From Amycolatopsis acidicola (GTDB lineage: Bacteria > Actinomycetota > Actinomycetes > Mycobacteriales > Pseudonocardiaceae): 64,000 nucleotides of DNA. The stretch spans positions 62,001 to 126,000 of the forward strand of contig NZ_VMNW02000011.1 in assembly GCF_007713735.2 (NCBI RefSeq), in the 5' to 3' direction. Each line of letters starts with the position of its first letter. Within the stretch, counting starts at the first letter, position 1. Of the stretch, positions 1-14,205 are shown piece by piece. The translations under genes were made by a program, and so were the position numbers. The notes under the pieces were generated by a model that saw nothing but the letters and a program-made list of their open reading frames with translations, made no database searches and had not been told where the DNA came from.

Positions 1-61
1 CTGGTCAGTTGTGCGGACCTTAGGGGAGGCCCCTTTCGCGCCCGCGTTGGGTGCTACGGGA

Positions 62-2161
62 TTACTCCCCCGTCGCCTTCGCGATGATCTCCTTCGCGAC
101 GTTCGAGGGAACCTCGGCGTAGGAGTCGAACTGCATGGAGTAGTTCGCACGACCCTGGGTGCGAGACCGCAGGTCGCCCACGTACCCGAACATCTCCGAC
201 AGCGGAACCAGCGCCTTGACGACGCGGGTGCCCGCCCGCTCCTCCATGGCCTGGATCTGGCCACGGCGGGAGTTGAGGTCACCGATGACGTCACCCATGT
301 AGTCCTCGGGCGTGGTCACCTCGACCGCCATCATCGGCTCCAGCAGTGCCGGGCTGGCCTTCTTCGCGGCTTCCTTGAGCGCCATCGAACCGGCGATCTT
401 GAACGCCATCTCCGAAGAGTCGACCTCGTGGTAGGCACCGTCCAACAGGGTCATCTTCAACCCGACGAGCGGGTAGCCGGCCAGCACGCCGTACTGCATG
501 GCGTCCTGCGCGCCCGCGTCCACCGAGGGGATGTACTCCCGGGGGATGCGGCCACCGGTGACCTTGTTGTCGAACTCGTAGAGCGCACCGTCAGTGGTGG
601 CCAGCGGCTCCAGCTTGATGATCACCTTGGCGAACTGACCGGAGCCACCGGTCTGCTTCTTGTGCACGTAGTCGAGCTTGTCGACCGTCTTGCGGATGGT
701 CTCCCGGTAGGCGACCTGGGGCTTGCCGATGTTCGCCTCGACCTTGTAGTCGGACTTCATCCGGTTCACCAGCACCTCGAGGTGCAGCTCACCCATGCCG
801 GCGATGATCGTCTGCCCGGTCTCCTCGTCCAGCTGGACCTGGAAGGTGGGGTCCTCCTCGGCCAGCTTCTGGATCGCGGTGGACAGCTTCTCCTGGTCCG
901 CCTTCGTCTTCGGCTCGATGGCCACCCGGATGACGGGCTCCGGGAAGGTCATCGACTCCAGGACGATGGGCTTCTGCGGGTCGCACAGGGTGTCACCGGT
1001 CGTGGTGTCCTTCAGCCCGATGACCGCGTAGATGTGGCCAGCCTGGGCGTCGTCGACCGGGTTCTCCTTGTTGGAGTGCATCTGGAAGATCTTCCCGATG
1101 CGCTCCTTGCGGTCCTTGGTCGAGTTCACGACCTGTGCACCGCCCGCGACCTTGCCCGAGTAGACCCGGATGTAGGTCAGCTTGCCGAAGAACGGGTGCG
1201 CGGCGATCTTGAACGCCAGCGCGGAGAACGGCTCTTCGGTGGACGCCTTGCGCGAAGCCGGGGTCTCGCCGTCGGGCAGGAAGCCCTCGACGGCGGGCAC
1301 GTCCAGCGGCGACGGCAGGTAGTCGATGACCGCGTCAAGCATGGGCTGCACGCCCTTGTTCTTGAACGCGGAACCGGCCAGCACGGGGAACGCCTCGCGG
1401 GTGACGACGAGCTTCCGGATCCCGGACTTGATCTCGTCCTCGGTCAGCTCCTCGCCCTCGAGGAACTTCTCCATCAGCGAGTCGTCGGTCTCGGCGACGG
1501 CCTCGATGAGCTTCTCGCGGTACTCCGCGGCCAGCTCGGCCATGTCGGCCGGGATGTCCTCGACGGCGTAGTCCTCGCCCTTCTTGACCTCACCGCGCCA
1601 GACGAGCGCCTTCATGCGGACCAGGTCGACGACGCCTTCGAACTCGTTCTCGGCGCCGATCGGCAGCTGGATCGCCACCGGCTTCACGCCGAGGCGGTCG
1701 GTGATGGTCTTCAGGGTGAAGTAGAAGTCCGCACCCAGCTTGTCCATCTTGTTGACGAAGCAGATGCGCGGGACTTCGTACTTGTCGGCCTGGCGCCAGA
1801 CCTGCTCGGACTGCGGTTCGACACCTTCCTTGCCGTCGAACACCGCGACGGCACCGTCGAGCACGCGCAGGTTGCGCTCCACCTCGACGGTGAAGTCGAC
1901 GTGACCCGGCGTGTCGATCAGGTTGATCTGGTAGTCGCCCCAGAAGGTGGTGGTGGCAGCCGAGGTGATGGTGATACCCCGCTTCTGCTCCTCCTCCATC
2001 CAGTCCATCGTCGCGGCGCCGTCGTGCACCTCGCCGATCTTGTAGTTGATCCCGGTGTAGAACAGGATCCGCTCGGTCGTCGTGGTCTTACCGGCGTCGA
2101 TGTGGGCCATGATGCCGATGTTGCGGACCTTGTTGAGGTCTGTCAGCACGTCGCGTGCCAC
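62..2161 (-). CDS. fusA: Elongation factor G
   Basis: Cytoplasmic translational GTPase that drives ribosomal translocation and, with RRF, ribosome recycling. The 699-residue product has the usual family length. The G1 P-loop is [13 protein letters not shown] at residues 19-31, G3 is DTPGH at 83-87 and G4 is NKMD at 137-140. The C-terminal domains are intact and end in KATGE. The start is GTG (complement of 2159-2161), with AGGGGA about 8 bases upstream on the minus strand. It is the last gene of the str-type operon visible here (rpsL-rpsG-fusA, 64 bases after rpsG). tuf would normally follow beyond the left edge. Nothing is unusual in the sequence. Confidence 0.98.
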   Translation of the reverse strand: MARDVLTDLNKVRNIGIMAHIDAGKTTTTERILFYTGINYKIGEVHDGAATMDWMEEEQKRGITITSAATTTFWGDYQINLIDTPGHVDFTVEVERNLRVLDGAVAVFDGKEGVEPQSEQVWRQADKYEVPRICFVNKMDKLGADFYFTLKTITDRLGVKPVAIQLPIGAENEFEGVVDLVRMKALVWRGEVKKGEDYAVEDIPADMAELAAEYREKLIEAVAETDDSLMEKFLEGEELTEDEIKSGIRKLVVTREAFPVLAGSAFKNKGVQPMLDAVIDYLPSPLDVPAVEGFLPDGETPASRKASTEEPFSALAFKIAAHPFFGKLTYIRVYSGKVAGGAQVVNSTKDRKERIGKIFQMHSNKENPVDDAQAGHIYAVIGLKDTTTGDTLCDPQKPIVLESMTFPEPVIRVAIEPKTKADQEKLSTAIQKLAEEDPTFQVQLDEETGQTIIAGMGELHLEVLVNRMKSDYKVEANIGKPQVAYRETIRKTVDKLDYVHKKQTGGSGQFAKVIIKLEPLATTDGALYEFDNKVTGGRIPREYIPSVDAGAQDAMQYGVLAGYPLVGLKMTLLDGAYHEVDSSEMAFKIAGSMALKEAAKKASPALLEPMMAVEVTTPEDYMGDVIGDLNSRRGQIQAMEERAGTRVVKALVPLSEMFGYVGDLRSRTQGRANYSMQFDSYAEVPSNVAKEIIAKATGE

Positions 2162-2225
2162 TGCAATGTTCCCCTGTCTGGAAGCGTGGGGCCCGGCCTG
2201 GCTTCATCCGGCAGCCGGGCGGCGA

Positions 2226-2696
2226 TCACCAACGGTAGTGGGCGAAAGCCTTGTTCGATTCGGCCATCTTGTGCGTGTCCTCGCGGCGCTTCACGCTTGC
2301 CCCGAGGCCGTTGCTCGCGTCGAGCAGCTCGTTCTGCAGACGCTCGATCATGGTCTTCTCGCGGCGAGCCTGCGAGAAGGAGACCAGCCAGCGCAGCGCG
2401 AGGGTGGTCGAGCGGCCGGGCTTGACCTCGATCGGCACCTGGTAGGTGGCGCCACCGACGCGGCGGCTCTTCACCTCGATGGCGGGCTTCACGTTGTCGA
2501 GCGCACGCTTGAGCGTGACGACCGGGTCGGTGCCGGTCTTCTCCCTGGCACCCTCGAGCGCGCCGTAGACGATGCGCTCGGCGAGGGACCGCTTGCCGTC
2601 CTTCAGCACCTTGTTCACCAGCTGGGTGACCAGCGGCGAGGCGTAGACGGGGTCCGAGATCAGCGGCCGCTTCGGCGCGGGACCCTTGCGAGGCAT
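2226..2696 (-). CDS. rpsG: 30S ribosomal protein S7
   Basis: Primary 16S rRNA-binding protein that nucleates assembly of the 30S head. The 156-residue length and the N-terminus ([11 protein letters not shown]) are typical of actinobacteria, and the C-terminus ends NKAFAHYRW. The ATG overlaps the TAA stop of rpsL by one base (TAATG), so translation is probably coupled. The purine-rich end of rpsL (AAGGAGAAGAG) serves as the ribosome-binding site. S7 is a known autoregulator of this operon in E. coli; I see no obvious equivalent structure here. Confidence 0.98.
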   Translation of the reverse strand: MPRKGPAPKRPLISDPVYASPLVTQLVNKVLKDGKRSLAERIVYGALEGAREKTGTDPVVTLKRALDNVKPAIEVKSRRVGGATYQVPIEVKPGRSTTLALRWLVSFSQARREKTMIERLQNELLDASNGLGASVKRREDTHKMAESNKAFAHYRW

Positions 2697-3070
2697 TAGC
2701 TCTTCTCCTTCTTCGCGCCGTACCGGCTACGCGCCTGCTTGCGGTTCTTGACACCCTGGGTGTCGAGGGAACCGCGAATGATCTTGTAGCGGACGCCGGG
2801 GAGGTCCTTCACACGACCACCGCGCACGAGCACCATCGAGTGCTCCTGCAGGTTGTGGCCCTCGCCCGGGATGTAGGCGGTGACCTCGATGCCGCTGGTC
2901 AGCTTCACACGCGCGACCTTGCGCAGCGCCGAGTTCGGCTTCTTGGGCGTGGTGGTGTACACGCGGGTGCACACGCCGCGCCGCTGCGGGCTCCCCTTGA
3001 GCGCCGCGGTCTTCTGCTTGGCAGCCTTGTCCTGGCGGCCCTTGCGGACCAGCTGCTGGATCGTGGGCAA
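2696..3070 (-). CDS. rpsL: 30S ribosomal protein S12 (TTG start)
   Basis: Decoding-centre protein and the site of streptomycin-resistance mutations. I start it at TTG (complement of 3068-3070) to give [14 protein letters not shown] and 124 residues, the family length. A longer reading frame extends upstream, but the added residues have no family counterpart. The resistance hot-spot sequence [16 protein letters not shown] carries the wild-type-like lysine, and the second loop reads [15 protein letters not shown], also wild type. A streptomycin-sensitive S12 is therefore predicted. First gene of rpsL-rpsG-fusA. Confidence 0.96.
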   Translation of the reverse strand: MPTIQQLVRKGRQDKAAKQKTAALKGSPQRRGVCTRVYTTTPKKPNSALRKVARVKLTSGIEVTAYIPGEGHNLQEHSMVLVRGGRVKDLPGVRYKIIRGSLDTQGVKNRKQARSRYGAKKEKS

Positions 3071-3588
3071 TGGACCAGCTTTCTGTCGCGTACTGCTTGT
3101 TCGTGTTCGGGTTCCCCGGCCCCCGAGGTCGGGCGTGTCGGCCCGCGTCTGGGCCTCACGGCCGGTAACGTTCCCTCGGATTTCCGCGGAGCTCCGCTTC
3201 GCCGCCGCGGCTACCGGGATGCCCTCGACACCTAGGTCTTCGAACACCCGGCGAGCCGAATGGCACGCAGAGCGGCCCAGCGCGTGCCGGGCACAGTCGT
3301 CAAAGATACCCGCCCGTTTCGGGCCCTCCGACAGCGGGGTCGGCTAAAGCCCGCACATGGGCAGGGACGGGTGGCTCGGCTTTCCAGCTTAGCGGAATCT
3401 CCGGCCGGAACGGAGCATTCTCATGCCCCGGGCGGTTCCCCCGTCGGCCTGTGCAACGGATGGCGCCGGGAGTTCATTCCCAACCCGTACGGGTGATCAC
3501 AATCAGGTGATTTGTCCGGACTTGCCCCGGATCGCGAACCGGTCGGCCATCATGAACTCGCCCTGGCAGCCAAGCAACGGGAGGCGTC
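3071..3588. other. Divergent intergenic region, rpsL / type VII cassette
   Basis: This 518-base stretch separates the divergent rpsL and YbaB-like genes, so it must hold the promoter and leader of the str operon and the promoter of the cassette. Open frames crossing it on both strands look like GC-rich shadows with no recognisable protein. I could not find a convincing -35/-10 pair with correct spacing on either strand. The only clear signal is the ribosome-binding sequence GGGAGG just before 3589. Confidence 0.5.
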
Positions 3589-4143
3589 GTGTCGGCCGAG
3601 TTCGACCAGCTTGTCGCGCAGTTCGAGCAGTTCCAGTCGAAGCTCCACCGGGTCGACGAGCAGCTCACCGACGTTGGCCAGATGCAGCAGGAGATCACCG
3701 GGCTCACGGCGACGGCGAAATCGCCGGACGGCGCGGTCACCGTCGTGGCCGGGCCCGGCGGCGCGATCCAGGACATCCGCTTCGCCGACAACGCGCTGCG
3801 CCAGTCGACGCAGGCGCTGTCGGCCTCGGTGATGTCCACCCTCCAGCAGGCGGTCGCGGAGGTCGCGCGCAAACAGGCGAAGACGGTGGAGGCCCACCTC
3901 GGCACCGGGATGAACCTGCTGGACCAGGTCCTGGAGACGCAGGCCGAGCTGTTCGGCACCTCCCCCGAACAGCTGCGCGCCTCCCTCGAGGAGGAGAGCC
4001 GGCCGCCGGTGCGCGACGAGGACATGTCCGAGCAGACGTTCCTGCACCGGGAGGAACCACAACGCCGTCCCGCACCTCCCACCGGTGGGAACGACAGCTC
4101 GGGAAGCCGTTTCCTCAATCTCTACGACGAGGAGGACCGCTGA
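3589..4143 (+). CDS. YbaB/EbfC-family protein (type VII cassette)
   Basis: A 184-residue protein. Residues 1-110 resemble the YbaB/EbfC nucleoid-associated fold: an N-terminal coiled coil (FDQLVAQFEQFQSKLHRVDEQL), then the strand-rich stretch GAVTVVAGPGGAIQDIRF and a long helix. The remaining 75 residues are acidic, proline-rich and look disordered. In actinobacteria such variants commonly precede type VII (ESX) secretion substrates, which fits the next two genes; a DNA-binding role is not established for these variants. GTG start with GGGAGG seven bases upstream. The stop overlaps the next ATG (TGATG). Confidence 0.8.
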   Translation: MSAEFDQLVAQFEQFQSKLHRVDEQLTDVGQMQQEITGLTATAKSPDGAVTVVAGPGGAIQDIRFADNALRQSTQALSASVMSTLQQAVAEVARKQAKTVEAHLGTGMNLLDQVLETQAELFGTSPEQLRASLEEESRPPVRDEDMSEQTFLHREEPQRRPAPPTGGNDSSGSRFLNLYDEEDR

Positions 4144-4511
4144 TGGGTACGGGACACGCCGTGGTCGTGGCGGCGCTGCGCGAGTACTCCGGGAAGCTCG
4201 ACGGGGACGTCGCCGTGCCCAAGGAGGTCTCCGGGCTGGTCGACCAGTCCGATGTCGGGGACAAGTCCTGGGGTGTCGTCGGCCTGTTCGTGAAGGAGAA
4301 GTACACGGACATGCTCGGCGACCTCAAGGACCTGCTGACGGAGATGGGCGCCGGGCTGCAGGCCGCGAGCCAGAAGTTCGGCTCGGCCGCGAACGCCTAC
4401 GAGCAGCACGAGGACGACAGCAAGCAGCTGCTCGGTGAAATCCTCAACGTGCTGCAGGCACCGGCCCCGAACCGTACGCCGACGATGGGCCCCGCGCCCG
4501 AGGGGAACTGA
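4143..4511 (+). CDS. EspC-like type VII secretion target protein
   Basis: A 122-residue, mostly helical protein of the ESX-associated EspC type. Residues 1-100 form the predicted helical hairpin, with GDKSWGVVGLFVKEKY at the turn and NAYEQHEDDSKQLL near the end of helix two. A short proline-rich tail follows. Proteins like this are usually co-expressed with, and may pair with, a larger WXG-type substrate, which is what follows three bases downstream. Its start overlaps the stop of the YbaB-like gene, so the three genes should be translationally coupled. Function as a secretion partner is inferred from family and context. Confidence 0.75.
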   Translation: MGTGHAVVVAALREYSGKLDGDVAVPKEVSGLVDQSDVGDKSWGVVGLFVKEKYTDMLGDLKDLLTEMGAGLQAASQKFGSAANAYEQHEDDSKQLLGEILNVLQAPAPNRTPTMGPAPEGN

Positions 4512-4514
4512 CCC

Positions 4515-5741
4515 ATGAGCGAGGACGAGGTCACCGGGCAGCAGACCGGCATCAAGATCAAGAAGCAGGACGACCCCGGGTTCATCAAGACCGACGCCGA
4601 CTCGCTCATCGGGGCGCTGCCCGGCCCCGTCAGCAGCGGCTACAGCACGTTCAAGAGCATCAAAGACGCGGCGGGCGACGGCAAGGTCACCGGCGGCGAG
4701 GTCGCCGGAATCGCCGGCAGCGCGGCGGGTTTCGTCAGCTCCTGCATGAGCGTGTCGAGCATCGCGACGGATCCGATCGGCTGGCTCGTCGGGCAGGGGC
4801 TGAACTTCCTGATGTCGGTGGTGCAGCCGCTGCAGGACGCGATCCACTTCGTCAGCGGCGACGGCCCCGCGCTGTCGAAGGCGGCCGAGAACTTCGGCTC
4901 GATCGCGACGGGATTGCAGCAGTACAGCCAAAAATTCATTCAGGAGGCGCAGGCTTCGCTCGCCAACTGGGACGGCGACGCGGCCGACGCCGCCGCGGCG
5001 AAGCTGGCGCGGTTCTCCCAGGGCATCAACGGCATCGCCGGGCAGTCCGGGGACATCGCGCAGCTGCTGCAGATCTCCAGCATGGTCATGACGGTGATCG
5101 AGGAGTTCATCAAGGCCATCCTCACCGAGCTGATCACCTGGCTGATCATGATCTGGATCCCGGCGCTGGCCGCCGCGGTGCCGACGTGTGGCGGTTCGAC
5201 GGCCGCCGCGGGCACCGCGACCGGCGTGCGCACCGTGCAGACGGGATCGAAGGTCAGCAAGTACGTCCAGAAACTCAAGGAGCTGCTCGACACCATCAAG
5301 AACTTCTTGGTGAAGCTCAAGGACTTCTTCGGGAAGTGGAAGGGCAACTTCAAGGAGGTCATGGACACCAAGGCGATGCAGAGCGGCCTCGCGAAGCTGG
5401 AGGCGCAGAGCGCCAAGGAAGCAGGCCGAAGCGCGAGCGTGGGAACAAAGCTGCAGAGCGCTGAGGGTGGCATGGTCGGCGAGCGGGCATACCTGGGCGC
5501 GGGCAAGAGCTTCGGTAAGGAAACGAAGAAGGCGGGCCTCGGCACAGTCGGCCTCGGCGGTCTGGTGAACGGCAAAGGCGAGATCGAAATCCCAGGGACG
5601 GCGAAGGGCCGTACGCAATTGGGCGTCGATGCCGCGGGAAAGGCCGCGAAATACGGCTCCGATGGCGAAAAGGCCGCGGGCTACGGCCAAACCGGCGAAG
5701 ACGAGACGCCCGAAGAAACCAGCGACGAGCTGAACTTCTGA
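4515..5741 (+). CDS. Large WXG-type putative type VII secretion substrate
   Basis: A 408-residue protein whose central region (about residues 110-190) resembles a WXG100/PPE-like helical domain, with the WxG motif in LANWDGDAADAAAAKLARF. Before it lies a Gly/Ala-rich, mildly hydrophobic stretch. After it comes a strong hydrophobic segment (TELITWLIMIWIPALAAAV) with Cys in VPTCGG. The C-terminal 130 residues are Lys/Gly-rich and end in an acidic tail (TGEDETPEETSDELNF). I do not recognise a toxin or enzyme domain there. The 2-base gap to the EspC-like gene and shared strand mark one operon. It could be a polymorphic-toxin-like effector or a structural substrate; the sequence does not decide. 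Confidence 0.6.
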   Translation: MSEDEVTGQQTGIKIKKQDDPGFIKTDADSLIGALPGPVSSGYSTFKSIKDAAGDGKVTGGEVAGIAGSAAGFVSSCMSVSSIATDPIGWLVGQGLNFLMSVVQPLQDAIHFVSGDGPALSKAAENFGSIATGLQQYSQKFIQEAQASLANWDGDAADAAAAKLARFSQGINGIAGQSGDIAQLLQISSMVMTVIEEFIKAILTELITWLIMIWIPALAAAVPTCGGSTAAAGTATGVRTVQTGSKVSKYVQKLKELLDTIKNFLVKLKDFFGKWKGNFKEVMDTKAMQSGLAKLEAQSAKEAGRSASVGTKLQSAEGGMVGERAYLGAGKSFGKETKKAGLGTVGLGGLVNGKGEIEIPGTAKGRTQLGVDAAGKAAKYGSDGEKAAGYGQTGEDETPEETSDELNF

Positions 5742-5763
5742 CCAGGCAAGGAGAATCGGCGCG

Positions 5764-6348
5764 ATGAGCATCAACGCCGGTAGCGTGCTCGTCTCGATCG
5801 CGGTGCTCGCGTTCGTGGTCTGGCTGGTCTGGTCCTTGTCTTCTCCGGTCGTGTTCCGGCGGGTCCAGCTACCGCGACTGGCACGAGAACACGGCTGGCG
5901 GCTGAGGAAACGGCAGCGAGGCGCTCCCCGCGATCTGCCCGGCGACGGTGGGCAGGGCTGGGAGGTTCCGCTCCCGGAAACCGACGTCGAATTCCTCGGT
6001 CGCTACCGGGGACGGCCGGTGCACGGGGTGCAGATCTCCGTGCGCAAGGGTGTTTCCTATGACGCGCTCCATGACCAGTACTCGGCCAACGTCAAGACCT
6101 ACTCGGTGGTGAGTACGGCGCTGTCCGACCGGCCCTTCGACGGTTTTCACGACCGGAACCGCGGTGTCGCCGTCAACGGGGACCCGATGGCGCTGTACCA
6201 GGATTTCGCGGACTGGGCCCGCAACCGCAAGCCCGAGACGAAAGACGACGTGCACAACGAAGGCTCGGGCCTGCGCTCAGTGAGCTGGCGCGGCAATCTG
6301 AACCGCAAGCGGCTGCTGCGCGTACTGGACGAGCTGACGGCGGGCTGA
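5764..6348 (+). CDS. Membrane-anchored hypothetical protein of the type VII cassette
   Basis: A 194-residue protein with one N-terminal membrane anchor (SVLVSIAVLAFVVWLVWSLSS) and a basic, probably cytoplasmic C-terminal domain of about 160 residues. I do not recognise a family. The ATG lies 22 bases after the preceding stop, with AAGGAGAAT upstream, so it belongs to the same transcript. That transcript ends at the strong hairpin at 6357-6386. Position last in a substrate cassette would suit an accessory or immunity-type protein, but that is speculation from order alone. Confidence 0.6.
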   Translation: MSINAGSVLVSIAVLAFVVWLVWSLSSPVVFRRVQLPRLAREHGWRLRKRQRGAPRDLPGDGGQGWEVPLPETDVEFLGRYRGRPVHGVQISVRKGVSYDALHDQYSANVKTYSVVSTALSDRPFDGFHDRNRGVAVNGDPMALYQDFADWARNRKPETKDDVHNEGSGLRSVSWRGNLNRKRLLRVLDELTAG

Positions 6349-6356
6349 CGGCGCGA

Positions 6357-6386
6357 AACGGGGCCCGGGAAAGCCCGGGCCCCGTT
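6357..6386. terminator. GC-rich hairpin between convergent genes
   Basis: A perfect 13-bp stem (AACGGGGCCCGGG / CCCGGGCCCCGTT) with the 4-base loop AAAG lies nine bases after the membrane protein stop and 13 bases before the end of the convergent small gene. There is no long U tract on either strand. It most likely terminates both transcripts, as GC-only hairpins often do in actinobacteria. Confidence 0.75.
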
Positions 6387-6398
6387 CGTGGAGCGTGC

Positions 6399-6551
6399 CT
6401 AGTCCTCGTCGGCCTTCGCGTGGTCCGGTTTACCCGGGTTGGGGTCACGGGAAAGGTCGATCGCGGGGTGCCGCGGCGCCCCTTCCGGCGCGGCGTGCCT
6501 GCCGGACTTCGGACTCTCCTCCTGGCGTTCGTTCTCTTCCTCGGTGTTCAC
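6399..6551 (-). CDS. Short acidic hypothetical protein (50 aa)
   Basis: Small gene downstream of rpoC on the same strand. I start it at GTG (complement of 6549-6551) because GAGGAGGGC sits just upstream. The product begins MNTEEENERQEESPKS and ends DPNPGKPDHAKADED. It is highly charged, has no hydrophobic core and is probably disordered. Codon third positions are GC-rich, as in real genes here. The terminator at 6617-6651 separates it from rpoC, so it needs its own promoter. No family recognised. Confidence 0.5.
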   Translation of the reverse strand: MNTEEENERQEESPKSGRHAAPEGAPRHPAIDLSRDPNPGKPDHAKADED

Positions 6552-6616
6552 AACGCCCTCCTCGTTTTCTCGCGTACGCGTGAACCTCCCGCGCGACACG
6601 CTACCGCCCAAAAGCG

Positions 6617-6651
6617 AAGGCCCCGGGATGCGGGAGGCATCCCGGGGCCTT
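6617..6651 (-). terminator. Intrinsic terminator of rpoBC
   Basis: A perfect 14-bp stem (AAGGCCCCGGGATG with its complement) and 7-base loop lie about 18 bases past the rpoC stop. On the minus strand the stem is followed by CGCTTTT, giving a short U tract. This is a standard Rho-independent terminator ending the rpoB-rpoC transcript. Confidence 0.88.
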
Positions 6652-6668
6652 GCGGCACTACGAACAGA

Positions 6669-10580
<3,912 letters not shown>

Positions 10581-10673
10581 GCGGTTGCATCCCCTTGGAA
10601 ATAGAGGTGGCTAACGGGGCCGGCTGCCCGGCCGGGCCCACGCGGGAGGTGTGGGCCCGGCCAGGCGGCGAGG

Positions 10674-13600
10674 TCACTGCACGACGTCGTCCACCGAGGG
10701 CGACTCGTTGCGGGACAGGTTGATGCCGAGGTTCGCGGCGGCGCGTTCGAGGTCCTCGTCGTCGGAGTCGCGCATCTCGATCGCCGCACCGTCGGAGGAA
10801 AGGACCTCCACGTTGAGGCAGAGCGACTGCAGCTCCTTCAACAGCACCTTGAACGACTCGGGGATACCCGGGTCCGGGATGTTCTCGCCCTTGACGATGG
10901 CCTCGTACACCTTCACGCGGCCGACCACGTCGTCCGACTTGATCGTCAACAGCTCCTGCAGCGTGTAAGCCGCGCCGTAGGCCTGCATCGCCCAGCACTC
11001 CATCTCACCGAAGCGCTGGCCACCGAACTGCGCCTTACCACCCAGCGGCTGCTGGGTGATCATCGAGTACGGGCCGGTGGAGCGGGCGTGGATCTTGTCG
11101 TCGACCAGGTGGTGCAGCTTGAGGATGTACATGTAGCCGACCGCCACCGGGTACGGGAACGGCTCGCCGGAACGACCGTCCAGCAGCACCGCCTTGCCGT
11201 CCGGCTGGACCAGGCGCTCGCCGTCACGGTTCGGCTTGGTCGAGGCCAGCAGACCGGTGAGCTCCTCCTCCTTCGCACCGTCGAACACCGGGGTGGCGGT
11301 GTTCGTGCCGGGGTCGACGTCGTAGAGCTCTTCGGGGAGGTTGGCCGCCCACTCGGGCGAGCCCTCCACCTTCCAGCCCTGCGACGCGAGCCAGCCGAGG
11401 TGCAGCTCGAGGATCTGGCCGATGTTCATCCGTCGCGGCACACCGTGGGTGTTCAGCACGATGTCGACCGGCTGCCCGTCCTCCATGAACGGCATGTCCT
11501 CGGCGGGCAGGATCTTGCCGATGACGCCCTTGTTGCCGTGACGGCCGGCGAGCTTGTCACCCGGCTGGATCTTCCGCTTCTGGGCCACGTACACGCGGAC
11601 CAGCTCGTTGACGCCCGGGGGCAGCTCGTCGTCGTCCTCGCGGGAGAACACCCGGATGCCGATGACCTTGCCGGTCTCGCCGTGCGGCACCTTCAGCGAG
11701 GTGTCGCGGACTTCGCGGGCCTTCTCGCCGAAGATCGCGCGGAGCAGGCGCTCCTCCGGGGTCAGCTCCGTCTCGCCCTTGGGCGTGACCTTGCCGACCA
11801 GGATGTCGCCGTCACGGACCTCGGCGCCGATGCGGATGATGCCGCGCTCGTCGAGGTCGGCCAGCACCTCTTCGGAGACGTTCGGGATGTCCCTGGTGAT
11901 CTCCTCGGCACCGAGCTTGGTGTCCCGCGCGTCGATCTCGTGCTCCTCGATGTGGATCGAGGTGAGCACGTCGTCCTGCACGAGACGCTCGGAGAGGATG
12001 ATCGCGTCCTCGTAGTTGTGGCCCTCCCACGGCATGACCGCGACGAGCAGGTTCTTGCCCAGCGCCATCTCGCCGTTCTCGGTGGACGGCCCGTCCGCGA
12101 TCACCTGACCCGCTTCGACCCGGTCGCCCTCGTTCACGATCGGCCGGTGGTTGAAGCAGGTGCCGTGGTTGGTGCGGCGGAACTTGTACAGTCCGTAGCT
12201 CTTCCGCGTGCCGTCGTCGTGCATGATCGTGACCAGGTCGGCGGAGAGCTCCTCCACCACACCGGCCTGCTCGGCGACCAGCACGTCACCGGCGTCGACC
12301 GCGGCGCGCAGCTCCACACCGGTGCCGACCAGCGGCGACTGGTTGCGCAGCAGCGGCACCGCCTGGCGCTGCATGTTGGCGCCCATCAGCGCGCGGTTCG
12401 CGTCGTCGTGCTCGAGGAACGGGATCATCGCCGTGGCGACCGACACCATCTGGCGCGGCGACACGTCCATGTAGTCCACGTCCATCGGGTCGATCAGCTC
12501 GACCTCGCCGCCCTTCCGGCGGACCAGCACGCGGTCCTCGGCGAAGTGGCCGTCGTCCGTCAGCGGCGCGTTGGCCTGCGCCTTGACGAAGCGGTCCTCC
12601 TCGTCCGCGGTGAGGTAGTCGACCTGGTCGGTGACCCGGCCCTCGACGACCTTCCGGTACGGCGTCTCGATGAAGCCGAACGGGTTGACCCGCGCGTAGG
12701 AGCAGAGCGAGCCGATCAGGCCGATGTTCGGGCCTTCCGGCGTCTCGATCGGGCACATCCGGCCGTAGTGCGACGGGTGGACGTCGCGGACCTCCATGCC
12801 GGCGCGCTCACGGGACAGACCACCGGGGCCCAGCGCCGAGAGGCGGCGCTTGTGGGTCAGACCGGACAGCGGGTTGTTCTGGTCCATGAACTGCGACAGC
12901 TGCGAAGTCCCGAAGAACTCCTTGATCGCGGCCACGACGGGGCGGATGTTGATCAGGGTCTGCGGCGTGATCGCCTCGACGTCCTGTGTGGTCATCCGCT
13001 CCTTGACCACGCGCTCCATCCGGGACAGGCCGACCCGGATCTGGTTCTGGATCAGCTCGCCGACGGTGCGCAGGCGGCGGTTGCCGAAGTGGTCGATGTC
13101 GTCGACCTCGACCGGGATGAGGTTGTCCTCCGGGCCCATCTTCTCCTCGCCGGCGTGCAGCCGGACCAGGTACTCGATGGTGGTGACGATGTCTTCCTCG
13201 GTCAGCGTGCCGGTCTCGTACGGCAGGTCGAGGCCGAGCTTCTTGTTGACCTTGTAGCGGCCCACCTTGGCGAGGTCGTAGCGCTTGTCCTTGAAGAACA
13301 GGTTCTCCAGGAGGGTCTGCGCGCTCTCCTTCGTCGGCGGCTCACCCGGGCGCAGCTTGCGGTAGATGTCCAGCAGCGCCTCGTCGGTGCCGGCGGTGTG
13401 GTCCTTCTCGAGCGTGGCCAGCAGGGTCTCCGAGAAGGAGAAGCGCTCGCGGATCTGCTCGGTGGTCCAGCCCAGCGCCTTCAGCAGCACGGTGACCGGC
13501 TGGCGGCGCTTGCGGTCGATGCGCACACCGACGGTGTCGCGCTTGTCCACGTCGAACTCGAGCCACGCGCCGCGGCTCGGGATGATCTTGACGCTGAAGA

Positions 13601-14168
13601 CGTCCTTGTCGGTCGTCTTGTCGATCGCCTGGTCGAAGTAGACGCCGGGGGAACGGACCAGCTGGGACACCACGACACGCTCGGTGCCGTTGATGATGAA
13701 GGTGCCCTTGTCGGTCATCACGGGGAAGTCACCCATGAAGACCGTCTGGCTCTTGATCTCGCCGGTGTTGTTGTTCACGAACTCCGCGGTGACGAACAGC
13801 GGGGCCGCGTACGTCATGTCCTTGTCCTTGCACTCCTCCACCGAGGCCTTGACCTCGTCGAAGCGCGGGTCCGAGAAGGACAGCGACATGGTGCCCTGAA
13901 AGTCTTCGATCGGGGAGATCTCGTTCAGGACCTCTTCGAGACCGCCGGTCGGGTTCTCTTCTCCTTCTTCGACGCGGCGCTCGAACCACTTCTCGTCACC
14001 GGTGAACCATTCGAAGGACCTGATCTGCACGTCCAGCAGATTCGGGGTGGTCAGCGGTTCGCGGATCTTCGCGAAGGAGACCCGCTTGGGGGCTCCGGGG
14101 ATTCCCGTGGAGTTCGATTCAGCCGAGGTGGTCGCAGCAGTGGCCTGGTTCGCGGGAGAGACTGCCAA
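10674..14168 (-). CDS. rpoB: RNA polymerase beta subunit (TTG start)
   Basis: Catalytic beta subunit, 1164 residues when started at TTG (complement of 14166-14168), giving [22 protein letters not shown] lies seven bases upstream, and the longer upstream frame lacks family similarity. The rifampicin region reads [18 protein letters not shown] followed by [12 protein letters not shown]. The equivalents of E. coli Asp516, His526 and Ser531 are all wild type, so the enzyme should be rifamycin-sensitive. Downstream, [19 protein letters not shown] is canonical. Three candidate promoters lie upstream (14206-14332). Confidence 0.98.
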   Translation of the reverse strand: MAVSPANQATAATTSAESNSTGIPGAPKRVSFAKIREPLTTPNLLDVQIRSFEWFTGDEKWFERRVEEGEENPTGGLEEVLNEISPIEDFQGTMSLSFSDPRFDEVKASVEECKDKDMTYAAPLFVTAEFVNNNTGEIKSQTVFMGDFPVMTDKGTFIINGTERVVVSQLVRSPGVYFDQAIDKTTDKDVFSVKIIPSRGAWLEFDVDKRDTVGVRIDRKRRQPVTVLLKALGWTTEQIRERFSFSETLLATLEKDHTAGTDEALLDIYRKLRPGEPPTKESAQTLLENLFFKDKRYDLAKVGRYKVNKKLGLDLPYETGTLTEEDIVTTIEYLVRLHAGEEKMGPEDNLIPVEVDDIDHFGNRRLRTVGELIQNQIRVGLSRMERVVKERMTTQDVEAITPQTLINIRPVVAAIKEFFGTSQLSQFMDQNNPLSGLTHKRRLSALGPGGLSRERAGMEVRDVHPSHYGRMCPIETPEGPNIGLIGSLCSYARVNPFGFIETPYRKVVEGRVTDQVDYLTADEEDRFVKAQANAPLTDDGHFAEDRVLVRRKGGEVELIDPMDVDYMDVSPRQMVSVATAMIPFLEHDDANRALMGANMQRQAVPLLRNQSPLVGTGVELRAAVDAGDVLVAEQAGVVEELSADLVTIMHDDGTRKSYGLYKFRRTNHGTCFNHRPIVNEGDRVEAGQVIADGPSTENGEMALGKNLLVAVMPWEGHNYEDAIILSERLVQDDVLTSIHIEEHEIDARDTKLGAEEITRDIPNVSEEVLADLDERGIIRIGAEVRDGDILVGKVTPKGETELTPEERLLRAIFGEKAREVRDTSLKVPHGETGKVIGIRVFSREDDDELPPGVNELVRVYVAQKRKIQPGDKLAGRHGNKGVIGKILPAEDMPFMEDGQPVDIVLNTHGVPRRMNIGQILELHLGWLASQGWKVEGSPEWAANLPEELYDVDPGTNTATPVFDGAKEEELTGLLASTKPNRDGERLVQPDGKAVLLDGRSGEPFPYPVAVGYMYILKLHHLVDDKIHARSTGPYSMITQQPLGGKAQFGGQRFGEMECWAMQAYGAAYTLQELLTIKSDDVVGRVKVYEAIVKGENIPDPGIPESFKVLLKELQSLCLNVEVLSSDGAAIEMRDSDDEDLERAAANLGINLSRNESPSVDDVVQ

Positions 14169-14205
14169 GATGCGTCCTTCCGGGGACAATGAGCGGTGAG
14201 CAGCC

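Noticed and set aside
21-36. Hairpin AGGGG-AGG-CCCCT as a fusA terminator
   Set aside because: The stem is only five base pairs and tuf usually follows fusA closely in this operon, so termination here is unlikely.
11088-14192. Long plus-strand open frame antisense to rpoB
   Set aside because: Same shadow effect. The product is a low-complexity, Val/Arg/Asp/His-rich chain without any motif, whereas the minus strand carries a perfect RpoB.
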